DNA from: Cyclina sinensis
Lineage: Eukaryota; Mollusca; Bivalvia; Venerida; Veneridae
Direction of reading: 5' to 3'
DNA length: 64,000 bases
Assembly (NCBI GenBank): GCA_012932295.1
Contig: JAAONU010000016.1
Location: forward strand, 38,409,241 to 38,473,240
The notes under the pieces are model-generated. The model was not told the origin of the DNA and ran no database searches. It saw nothing but the letters and a program-made list of their open reading frames with translations. Below are positions 23,116 through 35,900 of the stretch, piece after piece. Both the position numbers and the translations under genes were made by a program. Positions within the stretch are counted from its first letter, which is position 1. Every line of letters starts with the position of its first letter.

Positions 23116-24860
23116 TTTTTTGAAAGACTTGAAAAACTTGATTGTGTACATTTATTTGTGTGATCATACATTTCACATATTTATCAAAAGTGCATGAAAT
23201 AATTACTTCAGAAAATATATGCACATTGTACTTGTTCTTAAATTACAACCTCCTGGTTTTAAATAAAGCGTTTTTTCTGTGGTTGCAGAGTTTCACTTAC
23301 ATCTTGGTACTGCAGCTTAATATACGCCAATCTGAAACAAGAATGAATGTCCACATGTTTTAGGAATTGTAATTTAGATTTGCACAATTGTTCATTATTG
23401 TCAGACAGAGTGCCATGTGCAAAATTCAAGCCCCTGCACAATTTCATGTACTTCAGACCTGGTATAAATTCATGCCTACAGTTTTTGTCTGGATGTCAGT
23501 TTTCATTTTCATTATGTACTGATTTATCTTCAGGTTCATTTAATATGTAGGTTTCACTATCCAGCACTAGGAATACTCAAACTTGCTTCCCTACTTACAC
23601 CTTTTCCATTATGCCCACATTTTCACCAAAAGCTTTTGTGATGGGCACATTTTGTGACAATGGCACCCTTGTTGGAAATTGAGACTCTGGAAAATTCTTT
23701 GCATGTAAGACACTGTCTTGCATGTATCTCAGAGACTACAGGTCTGTGATATTGATTGAAACTTTACTAGAGTCATTAAGGATATCTAATAGTCAGGTCA
23801 GACAACTATTGATTGAATTGGATACAAATTGTATCCCTTTTATCAAGTAAATAGATAAAAACCTAAATAGATTGCAGTTTGATCCTTGGTTAGGGTTCTT
23901 CTGACATGACCTTAGTTGTTGAAAGGGACATAAAACAGTTTTCAGAGTTCAGTGGAACACTGGAGTGGAAGTGATGCATGATTTTAAGCATTTTCTATTG
24001 ATAAAATCTTTTAATTATCGAAATTACAGTACTTTTGTTTCAGTTTTTCAGTTGTTTGAGTCGTCTTGTTTGATAGAAAGAATAATTATTATAAGACGAG
24101 TAAACTGGTCTACAAGATTTACTTCCCTTTTTCGGCTCTTCTTTTTGAAATTTTGTTGCTTTTCATTCGCTTCATTAAATTTGTATTCATACGCCCTGGT
24201 ATAAATCAGCTGATTGCGCGCGAAATCTTTACAGTTTTGTTTGACACGAATAAGTGAACAGTTGTAAAAGTTTTGCCACACCCGCCCACCCCTTTTTGCG
24301 TGTTGTTTGTTTAGTGTCATTGTACATTTGTTTTGTTGTATTAATGTGTTTCGCCAATGTAATTCGAAGTCATGTGATGAGGATTGCTTGTTTTAGTTTA
24401 TTGGCGGAATTTGATTTTGAAAGCCTTTCGGCTTATCGTATTTAGTAATTTCATATGAATCTCGTTAATTTACATCATATGCATTTGTTATTTTGATTTG
24501 ACTGGTTGAAAATTACTAAATAGTTGTTATAAATTTTGATATTCGTGTCATGCATCAATTCAATTAAATGGTATGTTATTCCAAATTTGTCTGGTTTTAT
24601 GTTACTGGTTTGAGATAATTGTAAGTGTAATGAGACACAGTATGAATAGACATGTTACAAAAATATTATGTTCCTTATTGTTGATAAGCCAATTCTGTCA
24701 TTTTGACAGATAGAGTTTGAGTTAATGACTTTGATTGTTATTTCTATACTATTAAAAGAATAGGTTCACTGTTTTGTCGGAGAAACAGCACTGTCTCAAG
24801 CTTTTCTGTTCTATGTCGCCAAAGCACTCGTATATGAGCATCTAAAGTTGATATTTCTTT
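23116..24860. other. intergenic, nothing recognised
   Basis: No exon with plausible splice sites and homology, no array and no terminal repeats seen. Overlapping short ORFs on both strands near 23965-24445 have no recognisable motif and look like chance. Confidence 0.4.
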
Positions 24861-26431
24861 TTAGCTCACCTGTCACGTAGTGACAGAGTGAGCTTTTCTG
24901 ATCACCTTTTGTCCGTCATCTGTCTGTCTACAATTAGTTTGTTAACACTCTAGTGGTCACATTTTTGCCTCAATTGTCATGAAACTTGGTCAGGATGTTT
25001 GTCTCATTAATATCTCGGACGAGTTGGAACATGGGTTTTCAGGGTTGGAAAACTAGGTCACAGAGCCCAAATATAGAAAATTCTTGTTAACACTCTAGAG
25101 GCTACTTTTTCAGTCCAAATATCCTGTAAATTTTTCAGAAAGGTTCTATCGATGATTTCTAGCTCAAGTTCAAATATGGGTCATTTGGGTTCAAAAACTA
25201 GGTCACGAATCCCAAAAATAGAAAAATCTTGTTAAAGCTCTAGAGGTTACATTTTCAGCCCAAATAATCTGGAAATTTGTCAGAAAGGTTGCTTTGACGA
25301 TTTCTAAGTCATGTTCAAATACGAGTCATCTGGGGTCAAAAACTAGGTCACAGAGCCCAAATATTGAAAAACCTTGTTAACACTCTAGAGGTAACATTTT
25401 TAGACCAAATAATCTGGAAATTTGTCAGGAAGGTTGCTTCTATGATTTCTAGCTCAAGTTCGAATATGGGTCATCTGGGTTCAAAAACTAGGACACAGAG
25501 CCCAAAAATAGAAACATCTTTTTAACACTCTAGAGGTTACATTTTCAGCCCAAATAATCTGGAAATTTGTCAGAAAGGTTGTTTCAATGATTTCTAGCTC
25601 AAATTTGGATATGGGTCATCTGGGATCAAAAACTAGGTCACATGGCCCAAATATGTAAAAACCTTTTTAACACTCCAGAGGTTACATTTTAAGTCCAAAT
25701 ATCCTTGAAATTTGTCAGACAGGTTTTTTTGATGATTTCTAGCTCAAGTTGGAGTATGGGTCATCTTGGGTCAAAAACTAGGTCACAGAGCCCAAATATG
25801 GAAAAACCTTGTTAACACTGTAGAGGTAACATTTTAATTTCAAATAACCTGGAAATTTGTCAGAAAGCTTAATTCTATGGTTTCTAGCTCAAGTTTGAAT
25901 ATGGGTCATCTGGAGTCGAAAACTAGGTAATGGAGCCCAAATATCGAAAAACTTTGTAAACACTCTAGAGGCTACATTTTCAGTCGAAATGTCCTGGAAA
26001 TTTGTCAGAAAGGTTGTTTTGATGATTTGTAGCTCAATTTTGGATATGGGTTATCTGGGGTAAAAAACTAGGTCACAGAGCTTAAATATCGAAAAACCTT
26101 GTTAACACTCTAGAGGCTACTTTTTCAGTCCAAATATCCTGGAAATTTGTCAGAGAGATTGTTTCAATAATTTCTAACTCAAGTTTGAATATGGGACATC
26201 TAGGTTTAAAAACTAGGTCATAGAGCCCAAATATGGAAAAACCTTGTTAACACTCTAGAGGTAACATTTTCAGTACAAATAACCTTGAAATTTGTCAAAG
26301 AGATTGTTTCAATAATTTCTAGGTCAAGTTTGAATATGGGTCATCTGGGGTCAATTAACCAGGTCTGTACTACTTTGTTAAAAGCAGTCATACTCATGTG
26401 AGCGCTACAGGGCCATCATGGCCCTCTTGTT
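24861..26431 (+). mobile_element. AGCTCACC-ended element with exact 145-bp array
   Basis: The 5' end AGCTCACCTGTCACGTAG folds on TGACAGAGTGAGCT. The 3' end is GGGCCATCATGGCCC (26410-26424) and CTCTTGTTTT. The interior differs completely from the other AGCTCACC copies: ten units phased by 'gttaacactctagagg' at 24941, 25086, 25231, 25376, 25521, 25666, 25811, 25956, 26101 and 26246. Confidence 0.8.
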
Positions 26432-27009
26432 TTGGTTAAAGCACTGATATGTACAAAAGTAGAGAAAATAGTCGAAAAAGTACCGGACATTGCTAAATTT
26501 ACTCTAAATAGATCAAGTCTTAATGAAATTAGCTCAGAATATTTGCCTTGATGATATCTGCATAAAGTGGAGACTACATTTTTATGCCCCACCACTTTGA
26601 TTTACCTTTGTCTGTCCATCAGCTGTCACACTGTCCCGCTGTCACCTTGTCCGTACATAGACTGGTTTGTGTCGCGTTTAACTTCAAACGTATAATTGCC
26701 AGAACCATAAAACTTTCTAGTTGTCAGCATGTGAAATTATGCACTTTGATATTTCATTGTAAATCAATTGGAGATCGTCAGAGTTATGCCCCCTCATTAA
26801 GCAAAAAATAGCAGTTGGTAATAGTCTCCATCTGTCTGTCCTTCTGTCCGTCCATCCTTCCTTCCATCCTTCCATCCCACATTTTTGTCTGGAGCATATC
26901 TCGAAAGGTGTTTGAGATACATGTATCAACTTGAAACTTCATAGATGTATAGATCTCATTGAAGAAGAGTGCAGGGCACAAGAATGACACCTCTGCCGTT
27001 TATAATTTT

Positions 27010-27789
27010 TATACGCCCTTTGAAGACGGGACGTATTATGGGATCCCCGATGGCGAGTGGATGGGCGGCGTCCCGATGTTTGTCCAGAGCATAACTCCTA
27101 AACTATCAAAGCTATTGACTTGAAACTTCATAGGTGGATAGACCTCATTGAGACGGAATGCACTGCACAAGAACCATCACTGCCCTTCTTTATTTTGCAG
27201 TTATTCCCCTTTGTTTCATTTTCTTGTCCGGAGTATAACTCCAATACTATCAAAGCTATTGACTTAAAACTTCCTAGGTGGATAGATCTCATTGAGATGG
27301 AATGCAGTGCACAAGAACCATCACTCTGCACTTTATGGTTTTGGAGTTATTCCCCTTTGTTTAATTTTCTTTTCCAGAGCATAAGTCCTACATTATCAAA
27401 GCTATTGACTTGAAACTTGATACATAGATAGGTCTTATTAAAATGAAGTGCAATGCACAGAAACCGTAACTCTGTACTTCGTGATTTTGGAGGTATGCCC
27501 CTTTGTTTAATTTTCTTTTCCAGAGCATAACTCCAATGTTATTAAAGCTATTGACTTGAAACATCACAGGTGGATAGATCTCATTGGGACAGAGTCCAAC
27601 TGCACAAGAATCGTCCCTGTATACTTCATAATTTTGGAGTTATTCCCCTATTTTCATACTTTATGTTTGTCTGGACCATACTCCTACATTATCAGAGCTG
27701 TTGACTTGAAACTTCATAGGTGAATAGATGTTATTGAAAAAAATTGCTCAATTGATGGGTGTATTTGCTCCGCCTTGTGGCGCTCTTGT
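27010..27789 (+). mobile_element. TATACGCCC element, nested, clean T-site insertion
   Basis: 5' TATACGCCC folds with GGGACGTAT. Internal units of ~144-150 bp are phased by 'gctattgacttgaaactt' at 27111, 27255, 27401, 27547 and 27697. The 3' side has GGGTGTAT (inverted 5' motif), hairpin CGCCTTGTGGCG (27771-27782) and CTCTTGT. Removing it restores the host phrase with no duplicated bases. Confidence 0.75.
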
Positions 27790-27940
27790 TAAGTAATTGC
27801 CCTTTGTTTTGTTTTATCCATGAATAAATTTTGTCTGGAGCATAGCTGGAAAAATGTTTGAGATATCAACTTGAGACCTCATTGAGGAGTAGTGTTATGC
27901 ACAAGAATGATAACTCTACCCTTCATAATTTTTAGTTATT

Positions 27941-28909
27941 TATCCCCCTGCCAAAGGGGGGGGGGATATTAGAAATGGTCTCTGTCTGTGCGTCTGTCTG
28001 TCCCAATTTTGTCCAGAGCATAACTCCAAAAGTACTTGAGGGATTTTCTTCAAACTTTATACACTAAAAGAGCACATTGGGAGGAAGTGCAATGCATAAG
28101 AACAATAACTCTACCTTTACAACTTTTAGAGTTATTTCCCTTTATCAGATTTACTTGAAAAACTTTGTCCGAAGCAAACTTCAAAAGTACTTGAGGGATT
28201 TTCTTAAGTGCAGTGTGCAAGAACAAAAGTACTCAAGGGTTTTTCTTCAAACTTTATACACTGACAGAGCACATTGGTTTGAAGTGCAGTGTGCAAGAAC
28301 AATAACTCTACCTTGCCTTCTTTTAGAGTTATTCCCCTTTATCAGATTTACTTGAAAAAAACTTTGTCTGAAGCAAAACTCTAGAAGTACTTGAGGGATT
28401 TTATTCAAAATTAATACACTGACAGAGCACATTGAGAGAAAGTGCACTGTGTAAGAACAATAACTCTGTCTTGCCTACTTTTAGAGTTATTCCCCTTTAT
28501 CAGATTTACTTGAAAAACTTTGTCCAAAGCATAACTTCAAAAGTACTTGAGGGATTTACTTCAAACATAATACACTGACAGAGCACATTGTAAGGAAGTG
28601 CAGTGTGTAAAAACAATAACTCTACATTACCTACTTTTGGAGTTATTCCCCTTTATCAGATTTTCTTGGGGAAAAAAATCAGAGCATATGTCCAAAAGTA
28701 CTGGAGGGATTTTCTTCAAACTGAATACACTAACTTAGCACATTGGTAGGAAGTGCAGTATTAAGATCAATAACTCTACATTGCCTTTTTTTTTTTAGGG
28801 ATTTTCTTCAAACTGCATACGTGCATTATTACATGTAGTTTTTGAAAGCACAACCTTCGGGTAACTTCTTCCTGGCGGGGGGATTAACCATGTGTAACAT
28901 GGCTCTTGT
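27941..28909 (+). mobile_element. TATCCCCC element, nested, clean T-site insertion
   Basis: 5' ATCCCCCTGCCA (27942-27953) pairs with the subterminal TGGCGGGGGGAT (28873-28884). The 3' hairpin CCATGT-GTA-ACATGG (28888-28902) is followed by CTCTTGT. Internal units of ~156 bp contain 'agcacattg' and 'agttattcccctttatcag'. Excision restores host 'agttatttgccctttgttattttc'. Confidence 0.78.
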
Positions 28910-29147
28910 TGCCCTTTGTTATTTTCATGCTTATTTTTTGTCTGGAGCATAATCGAAATGTTTTTGCAATATCAACTCAAACTTCATAGGTGGATAGATC
29001 TCATTGAGGAGGAGTGCATTGCACAACAGTAATAACTTTACCCTTCAAAATTTATTGAGTATTTCCTCTTTGTTATTTTTCATGCTTAATATATGATAAA
29101 GCTAAAATATAGCATTTTTAGTTGATAAAGCTAAAATATAGCATTTT

Positions 29148-30640
29148 TATACTCCCGAAACTACATTTGGGGGGTATATAGGAGTCACCCAAAGGTTGGT
29201 CGGTCGGTTGGTCAGTCGGTTGGTCTGTTCGTTCCTTGTCCAGAGCATAACTAGTGATTGGAATTCAGTGCAACTTCAAACAATGGTCAAACACAGTTAT
29301 AGGATTACAATTACTCCATCTTCACTATTTGTAGAGTTATTGCCCTTTAGTGGTTTTCCTTGTCTGGGTCATAACAGTGCAACTTCATACAATGGTCAAG
29401 CACAATGAGAGAAAGTGCATTGTTCAAGAATCATCACTCCATCTTCAATATTTGCAGAGTTATTGCCCTTTGTTGGTTTTCCTTGTTTGGAACATAACTT
29501 GAAAACTACTGGTTGGAATTCAATGCAATTTCATACAATTGTCAAGCAGAATGAAAGGAAGTGCAGTGTACAAGAGCTATAATAATATCTTCACTATTTG
29601 CACAGTTATTGTCCTTTGTTTTCCTTCTTCGGAGCTTAACTTGAAAACTGGTTGGAATTCAGTGCAACTTCATACAATGGTCAAGCTAATAACAGAAAGT
29701 GCAGTGAACAAGAGCCATAACTCCATCCTCACTATTTGCAGAGTTGTTGCCTTTTGTTCGTTTTCCTTGTCTGGAGCATAACTTAAAAACTACTAGTTGG
29801 AATTCAATGAAACTTCATACAATGGTCAAGCACAATGAGAGGAAGTGTAATGTTAAAGAACCATAACTCCATCTTCACTATTTACACAGATATTTCCTTT
29901 GTTGGTTTTCCTTGTCTGGAGCATAACTTGAAAATACTGGTTGGAATTCAGTGCAATTTCATACAATGGTCAAGCAGAACGAAAGAAAGTGCAGTGTACA
30001 AGAGCTATTACTCTATCTTCACTATTTGCAGTGTTATTGCCCTTTGTTGGTTTTCCTTGTCCGGAGCATTACTTGAAAACTTCTGATTTGAATTCAGTGC
30101 AACTTCATACAGTGATCAAGCACAATGAAAGAAAGTGCACTGTACAAGAGCTATAGCTCTGTCTTCTCAATTTGCACAGTTATTGCACTTTGTTGGTTTT
30201 CCTTGTCTGGAGCATAACTTGTAAATACTGGTAGGAATTCAGTGCAGCTTCATACAATGGTCAAGCAGAAGGAAAGGAAATGCAGTGTACAAGAGTCATA
30301 ATGCAATCTTCACTATTTGCAGAGTTATTTCCCTTTGTTTGTTTTCCTTGTCGGGAGCATAACTTGAACACTACTGGTTGGAATTCAATGCAACTTCATA
30401 CAATGGTCAAGCTTAATGACAGGAAGTGCAGTGTTCAAGAGTTATAGCCCTTTGTTGGTTTTCCTTGTCCAGAGCTTAACTTGAAAACTAATGGTTTGAA
30501 TTCAACGCAACTTCATACAGTGATCAAGCACAATGACAGGAAGTGCAGTGTACAAGAGTTATAACTCCATCTTCACTATTTGCAGAGTTATTGCCCTTTG
30601 TTCAGAGCATAACTTAAAAACTACTGGTTGGAATATTAAA
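29148..30640 (+). mobile_element. TATACTCCC element with ~145-bp array, 3' truncated
   Basis: 5' TATACTCCC folds with GGGGGGTATA. About ten units are phased by 'ttggaattcagtgcaacttc' at ~29260, 29515, 29654, 29799, 29943, 30089, 30234 and 30380 (spacings 139-146). No 3' hairpin was found; the array stops at about 30640. All short ORFs here are by-products of the repeat. Confidence 0.7.
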
Positions 30641-31018
30641 AATGCTTATTCAATTGTATAAAACATTAAAGTTCTCTAACAAATTCATGGAATGACTGTA
30701 CACATACATTTTTAAAAAGAGAATTGTTGACAATAGCACTGATAAAGTAGCTTCAAGTCGATGTTGGAAGACAGTAGAAATGAACTGCCATAAATCATAA
30801 TATCTCATTCATTATGGATGGAAAAAGTTTGTGGACTTCATTTGTAAAGTAAGTTTACATATATGCATTGTATAAAACTCATGAGAACATTAAATATACA
30901 AAGTTGTGTAGTTGTGTTTTTATTTGTTTAAAGGGACATACCCTGGAATTAATGGATGATATATGGCAGAATGCTGGGTTTTTCACTGGCTTATTTTTGT
31001 AGGTTGTAAAATGATTTG
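30641..31018. other. intergenic, nothing recognised
   Basis: AT-rich, no structure noted. Confidence 0.4.
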
Positions 31019-31215
31019 GAGGAGCAGTATTCAAGGGGTTAGAGTGCTGTATACCCAATCTGGAAGTTGCCAGTTTGAAGTCCACCAGGGGTGAGAGTCT
31101 CCGGTGATATTCCACATTACGGCGCAAGTTTGGTTTTTACTCAGGAAGCAGTCATCGAGAGGAATAAAAGTTGCAAGAACTTGCTTCCCAATTGATGCAA
31201 AATAAGTTAGTTTAA
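31019..31215 (+). mobile_element. degenerate tRNA-derived SINE
   Basis: A tRNA-like head with A-box-like GGGGTTAGAGTG and B-box-like CAGTTTGAAGTCC (31071-31083), then CACCAGGGGTGAGAG, followed by a non-tRNA body (gaggaataaaagttgcaag). More mutated than the SINE at 21867 and of a different family. Confidence 0.45.
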
Positions 31216-32934
31216 ACTGAAATAAAAAAAACTTTCTATACACCCAAGAACAGCTGTTACATTGTATATAGACGCATTCAGTTTACTTGGTGTACTTTGA
31301 ATGTTTTCGTGAAACCTTGATCAACATCAGGTGATTATTGGTATTCATCGTGATTTTGAGGTTACTTTAAAATTATAAAGTGCACTGTTATGAAACTAAA
31401 TAAATAAATAGTGACAAGGGGATTTGCAGTGTCCAAAAAGCATAACTCTGAGTAATCTCCCACTCTGTAATTGAATTTTTTTCTGGAGCATAACTTGGAG
31501 ACAATGAAAAGAATTGTCTTACAATTTTATTTATCATACGTATAGAAGGTTAGAAGTAGAAGTACAATGCATAAGAACCCATTTTTGAACATTCTCCTGT
31601 CAAAAAATTTCAGCCAGGAGCTTGACTTCAAACTATGAAGTGAATTGATTTGACACTTTGAAAGGGATTGACCTGAAAGATAGACAGTGAAAAGTAAAAT
31701 TGTAATGCAAACCAAACAAACTCAGCCTTGTCCCACATTTGAATTATCTCTTCTTTTTTTGTCTTTTTTTTTTTTTGTCTAACGTAAAATTTTATAACTG
31801 TGAAGTGAATTGATGAAAACTTGGAAAATAGACAGATTGCAAGAAGGAAAAAAGTGCATTTTTTAAGAAGCGTGTATCTACCTTATCACTTTCCTTAATT
31901 CTGGAGCATATTTAATGCCGTAAAGTTTTTGTAGGCATTAAGTGAATAGAGTTAATGAAAATAAGTCCTTTTCTGTTTATTATTTAATCCAGTAATTATC
32001 AGGTACACCAGCACATATATTTTGGAACACCAAAAATCCTTAACAGTTAATAATGATATCAATATCTTATGGAACACTACAAATAAATTTCTGATAAAGC
32101 AACAGTTATTTCAATGAGGAAGACCTCTTACCTTCAAATCTAAATTCTAACTAACTACAATTTTTATTTGTGACTTATATACAAAATATTCTTAGAATAA
32201 CAAAGATTTTCAATTTGAAATTAAGTTGACACTTGAGAGTAATTAATCTATAATCTGATCAGGAAATGGCATATTTATAATCAAAGGTAATTATCACTAT
32301 GAGGTATGTAAACACCATATGACATGCTTGTTACTTAAAACAGTCTGGCTTCCTTGTCTCAGATGAAGTGTCAACCTTTTAGCAGCTTTATGGTTTCTCA
32401 AGACTTAGAGATTAAACTAAAGAAAGAATGTCAACAAGTCAGATGTTCAAAATAGACTGAAAATTACCTAAAAATGATAGACAAAAATCTAATTCAACTA
32501 AAGTGAATAGTCCCTTATTAAATATGCAGCAGATAAATATAATTCTTTAATTGTAAATAAATAGTAAGCAAATTCTTGTAAAATTGCTGCATAATACATA
32601 ACTTGAACACTTTAAAAGCGATGCATTGTCTTGAAACTTATAATGAGAATAAAAGTGCTATGTGCAAGAAACATAAATCTGTCTGGTCCGATTTTGGATT
32701 ATCTCCCCTCTTTTTTGCCGAGTGGGGATGTTATTGATATTTAGATTGATACGACTCTTTCAGCGTTGGAGGAGTTGTAGGAATATTCTTGCTGAATGTG
32801 ATGTTTTGCAAATATTTCTGCAGCACCATCAGTTCTCAGACTAGTTTGACAGGCGTATAATCCACCCGTGCTGCGAAGCTCTTGGTTTATTTCAGTTAAA
32901 CAGTTCCAGTATCACATTATTTTCAACCTTATGT
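31216..32934. repeat. strongly decayed array sequence
   Basis: Scattered phrases of the 'gagcataactt...tgcaagaa.cataactctg' type occur at 31435-31520, 31610-31640, 31900 and 32600-32700. A 3'-like end (CCCGTGCTGCGAAGCTCTTGG) lies near 32868-32890. Most of 31960-32590 shows nothing recognisable. Confidence 0.4.
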
Positions 32935-35900
32935 TTTTCACAAGATATGGGCAATTTACTCTCAAAAAAGTCAAAGTAATTTCTACGACTTACATGTCCG
33001 ATTTATATAGCCAGTTAAAGTTTTATCAGTGGTCAACATAACTGTGAACTTTTCAGAATATCCAAACTGCACTGATGTGTATCCGTAGAAAAACCAGCAT
33101 TACGGATCTTTTTTTCTTTTTCTTTTTTTATAAATATTCATATTTCATTCGTATACTCTTATTGAGTAAAGATGAATATTTTTAAAATCTTTTTTTCTCT
33201 AGCCGAGCCATAAATTTTGACTTACAACAACATTGGGTGGTACTTATGTATTTACACATCTGATGATCTCATAGAAATGAAAGAAGTGTTTGTTCTTTCT
33301 AAATTGCAGGATTTCGGGGCATTCACTGTGCTTTCAGAAATTCCTTACATTGCCTTGTATGTTTGTCCTTGTGAACAGAACCTTTCAACTTTCAGCTGGA
33401 ATATTTTCCAGAATTTACGACAATTTTATTACTTTTCTACCCATTTAAATATGCTCGCATAATAAGCATTTTATCAGACGATCGATATGGCTCGGTCCGA
33501 GAGTCCTCTTGTTTGATTCTAGTTTTTTCAAGGGAAAAAACTGTAACAGATGTTGTAGTTATTTCCCTTCACAAAACTTAATTTTAAAACAAGAGAACAA
33601 CTAGGCCGGGCTCGTTCGCTCCTCTGAGAAAAAGGGACAATAAAGATTGAAGCGTTAAAAATTTTGAAAGTTTTCTTGAGTGCTTGAAATAATGGCTGAA
33701 ATAACTGCTAATTTAAAGGTCAACTCCAGTGCTTATCCGAAAGAAAAACTGCAGCATTGACTAAATTTTGGTGGACTGATTTTGTCAGTAAGAAATCTTT
33801 CTCATTTGTCAAAATGATTTCTGAAAGTGTTAACTCTTGGCATATTATTTTCAATCTCATTTATTATAAACAGTAAACAGGCTGAGTTACTTGCATTTGT
33901 ATCTCTTTTTTTCTCTAAAGTTCTTTGATATAAATAACGAGTTCCCATTCATTCTTGTACTCTCCTGCGCATCGGTCAAATCTTTTACTATCGTCCACTT
34001 CCTTACCTCTGCTAAAATTTAATTTTCAGAGGGAGATTTCTAGTTTCAGACAGAGAAATCCACTGCTACAGTGTCTACCTTGCAACGAATCGACACATAC
34101 ACATATTTGACAACCCAAAATGCAAACAAAATGCATGTTTGCATGTAACTTTTGTACTTTATTGATAAAAATGTTTTTTAAATTTGTAATACACAAAAAA
34201 AACGAATTGAAAAAAAAAAAAACAAAAGGTTAAAACCATGATTGGTATCATTGTGGCTGTCTTCAAATGTTTCGGGGTCTCGGTAACGTAAATGCGTGAA
34301 CATCAACGTGAAACATTTAAATCTACAAAAGTACACGTAATGCTGATTTTAAAATGATGCTACAGAGTTTGTTGTTTATAGCACAAAAGAAAAAAATAGA
34401 AACATTTGTAAATTAATGTGTGCCATACTGTACGAATATGACTGTCATTATTTATTCGAATGTTAAACTGGTCGGTGAAATTATTTCATTTGTCTTAGTA
34501 AATGTCTTCTGCCAAAATTTTAATAAATTAATATCAAACATGTATTAAGATTTGTTGTCTCAACGAGGTAGCCCTGGTGATCGTGTTTCACTTGTCGCCT
34601 GAGTAAGTTTACTCTAAATGAAAAGTGAAATGCGATGAAAATTCAATGTCGAGATTAAAACATTAAGAAAGAAAGTCAGTAGATCATAATTAAGAAAGAT
34701 GAAGACAGTGTAGAATTATGATTGCCAGTCTAAATATACAGTTGGAATTTGATCTTTTTACCCTTTAGAATCAAAGCAGGTCAGCGGAAAAAGACAGGGT
34801 AGAAGCCTGTAAACAAAATGGCAAACACTGTTTCCTTTACAGCACATAGTGTCATAACTTTATTAGTTTTATGAATTAAGAGGGAAGATTACAACTAAAC
34901 AATGCTGCAAATTTTACTTATTTCAGGGTTTTTTCAAAGCTTTTTTTTCCTCAGAAAACGAGCGGCCACTGGGACTTACCCAATTGTTATGTCGGGATAA
35001 AATGAAGATACATCGCAATGTTAGTGCTAAAAAACAAAGTTTTTGACTATCTCATTATGACAAGCAGTTTCTTAGGTTTCCCTTAATTTTTTATCAAGAC
35101 ATGGGACTCCTAAAGCGGTGAAAATAATAATACTTAGATGCTTAACTATACGATGCTTTACTACGGATTTGAGAGCAGCTCTGAACTTTATCAGTTTAGA
35201 AAATTGTTGAAAACTTTACCTTATAACTGCAATTACAAAAGATGCATTGACTCACATAACGTGATCTGGGTTACACTGGATAAAATGTAGGGATCGAACT
35301 AAACATGATGAACATATACATGTTACATCACTACTTTGTCGAATCCCGAGAACATTTTTAGTATAAGATATTTTACAAACGTTCCTCTGTTAAAATATAA
35401 GGCTGAGAAATGTATAGAAAAAATGAGTCTAAACTTCTATAATCTGTTTGATAACACTAAAACATTCATGAATAAACAAAAACTGCGGTGGTAATTGCTG
35501 CTTTATGGATTATTTTGTAAACATTGAAATAGCTATTTTAAGAATTGACTGACGTGTAACGAAACGGATTTACGATGTTTGTCCTTAACATCCATGCAGA
35601 AATATATGCCGGAAGTGCAGCGTTTTAAGATTATCCTGCAAGGTAAGGCAGAAAAGTTTTTGAAATGTCACTTACACTCGATATTTAGTATAAAGAACTT
35701 TAGAAAAAAAATGAGATACACATGCAAGCAACTCAGGTTGTTTGCTGTTTATGATAATTGATGTTGAAAAAAATAAGCCTAGAGTTTATACTTTCAGAAA
35801 TCATTCTGACCAATGGAAAAGTTTTGAAATCACGGTTTAAGCAAAATCAGTCCACCAAAATGAAGTCAATGTGCAGGTTTTTTTTTCGGATAATATCTGG

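Larger units (their letters stand above)
26583..29147 (+). mobile_element. TATGCCCC element hosting two nested insertions
   Basis: Starts TATGCCCCACC. Host phrases recur on the two sides of, and between, the insertions: 'gcacaagaatga.a.ctct.cc', 'ataatttttagttatt' and 'gccctttgttattttcatg'. They show that 27010-27789 and 27941-28909 were inserted into it. The 3' end is not clear; a 26-bp direct duplication (29094-29119 and 29124-29149) lies at the boundary with the next element. Confidence 0.55.

Noticed and set aside
24861..26431. bidirectional coding or long protein repeat
   Set aside because: The exact unit length of 145 bp shifts frame at every repeat and stops occur in all frames.
29196..30156. 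several 70-83 codon ORFs
   Set aside because: They fall in the ~145-bp array, repeat one another in shifted frames and have no conserved frame.
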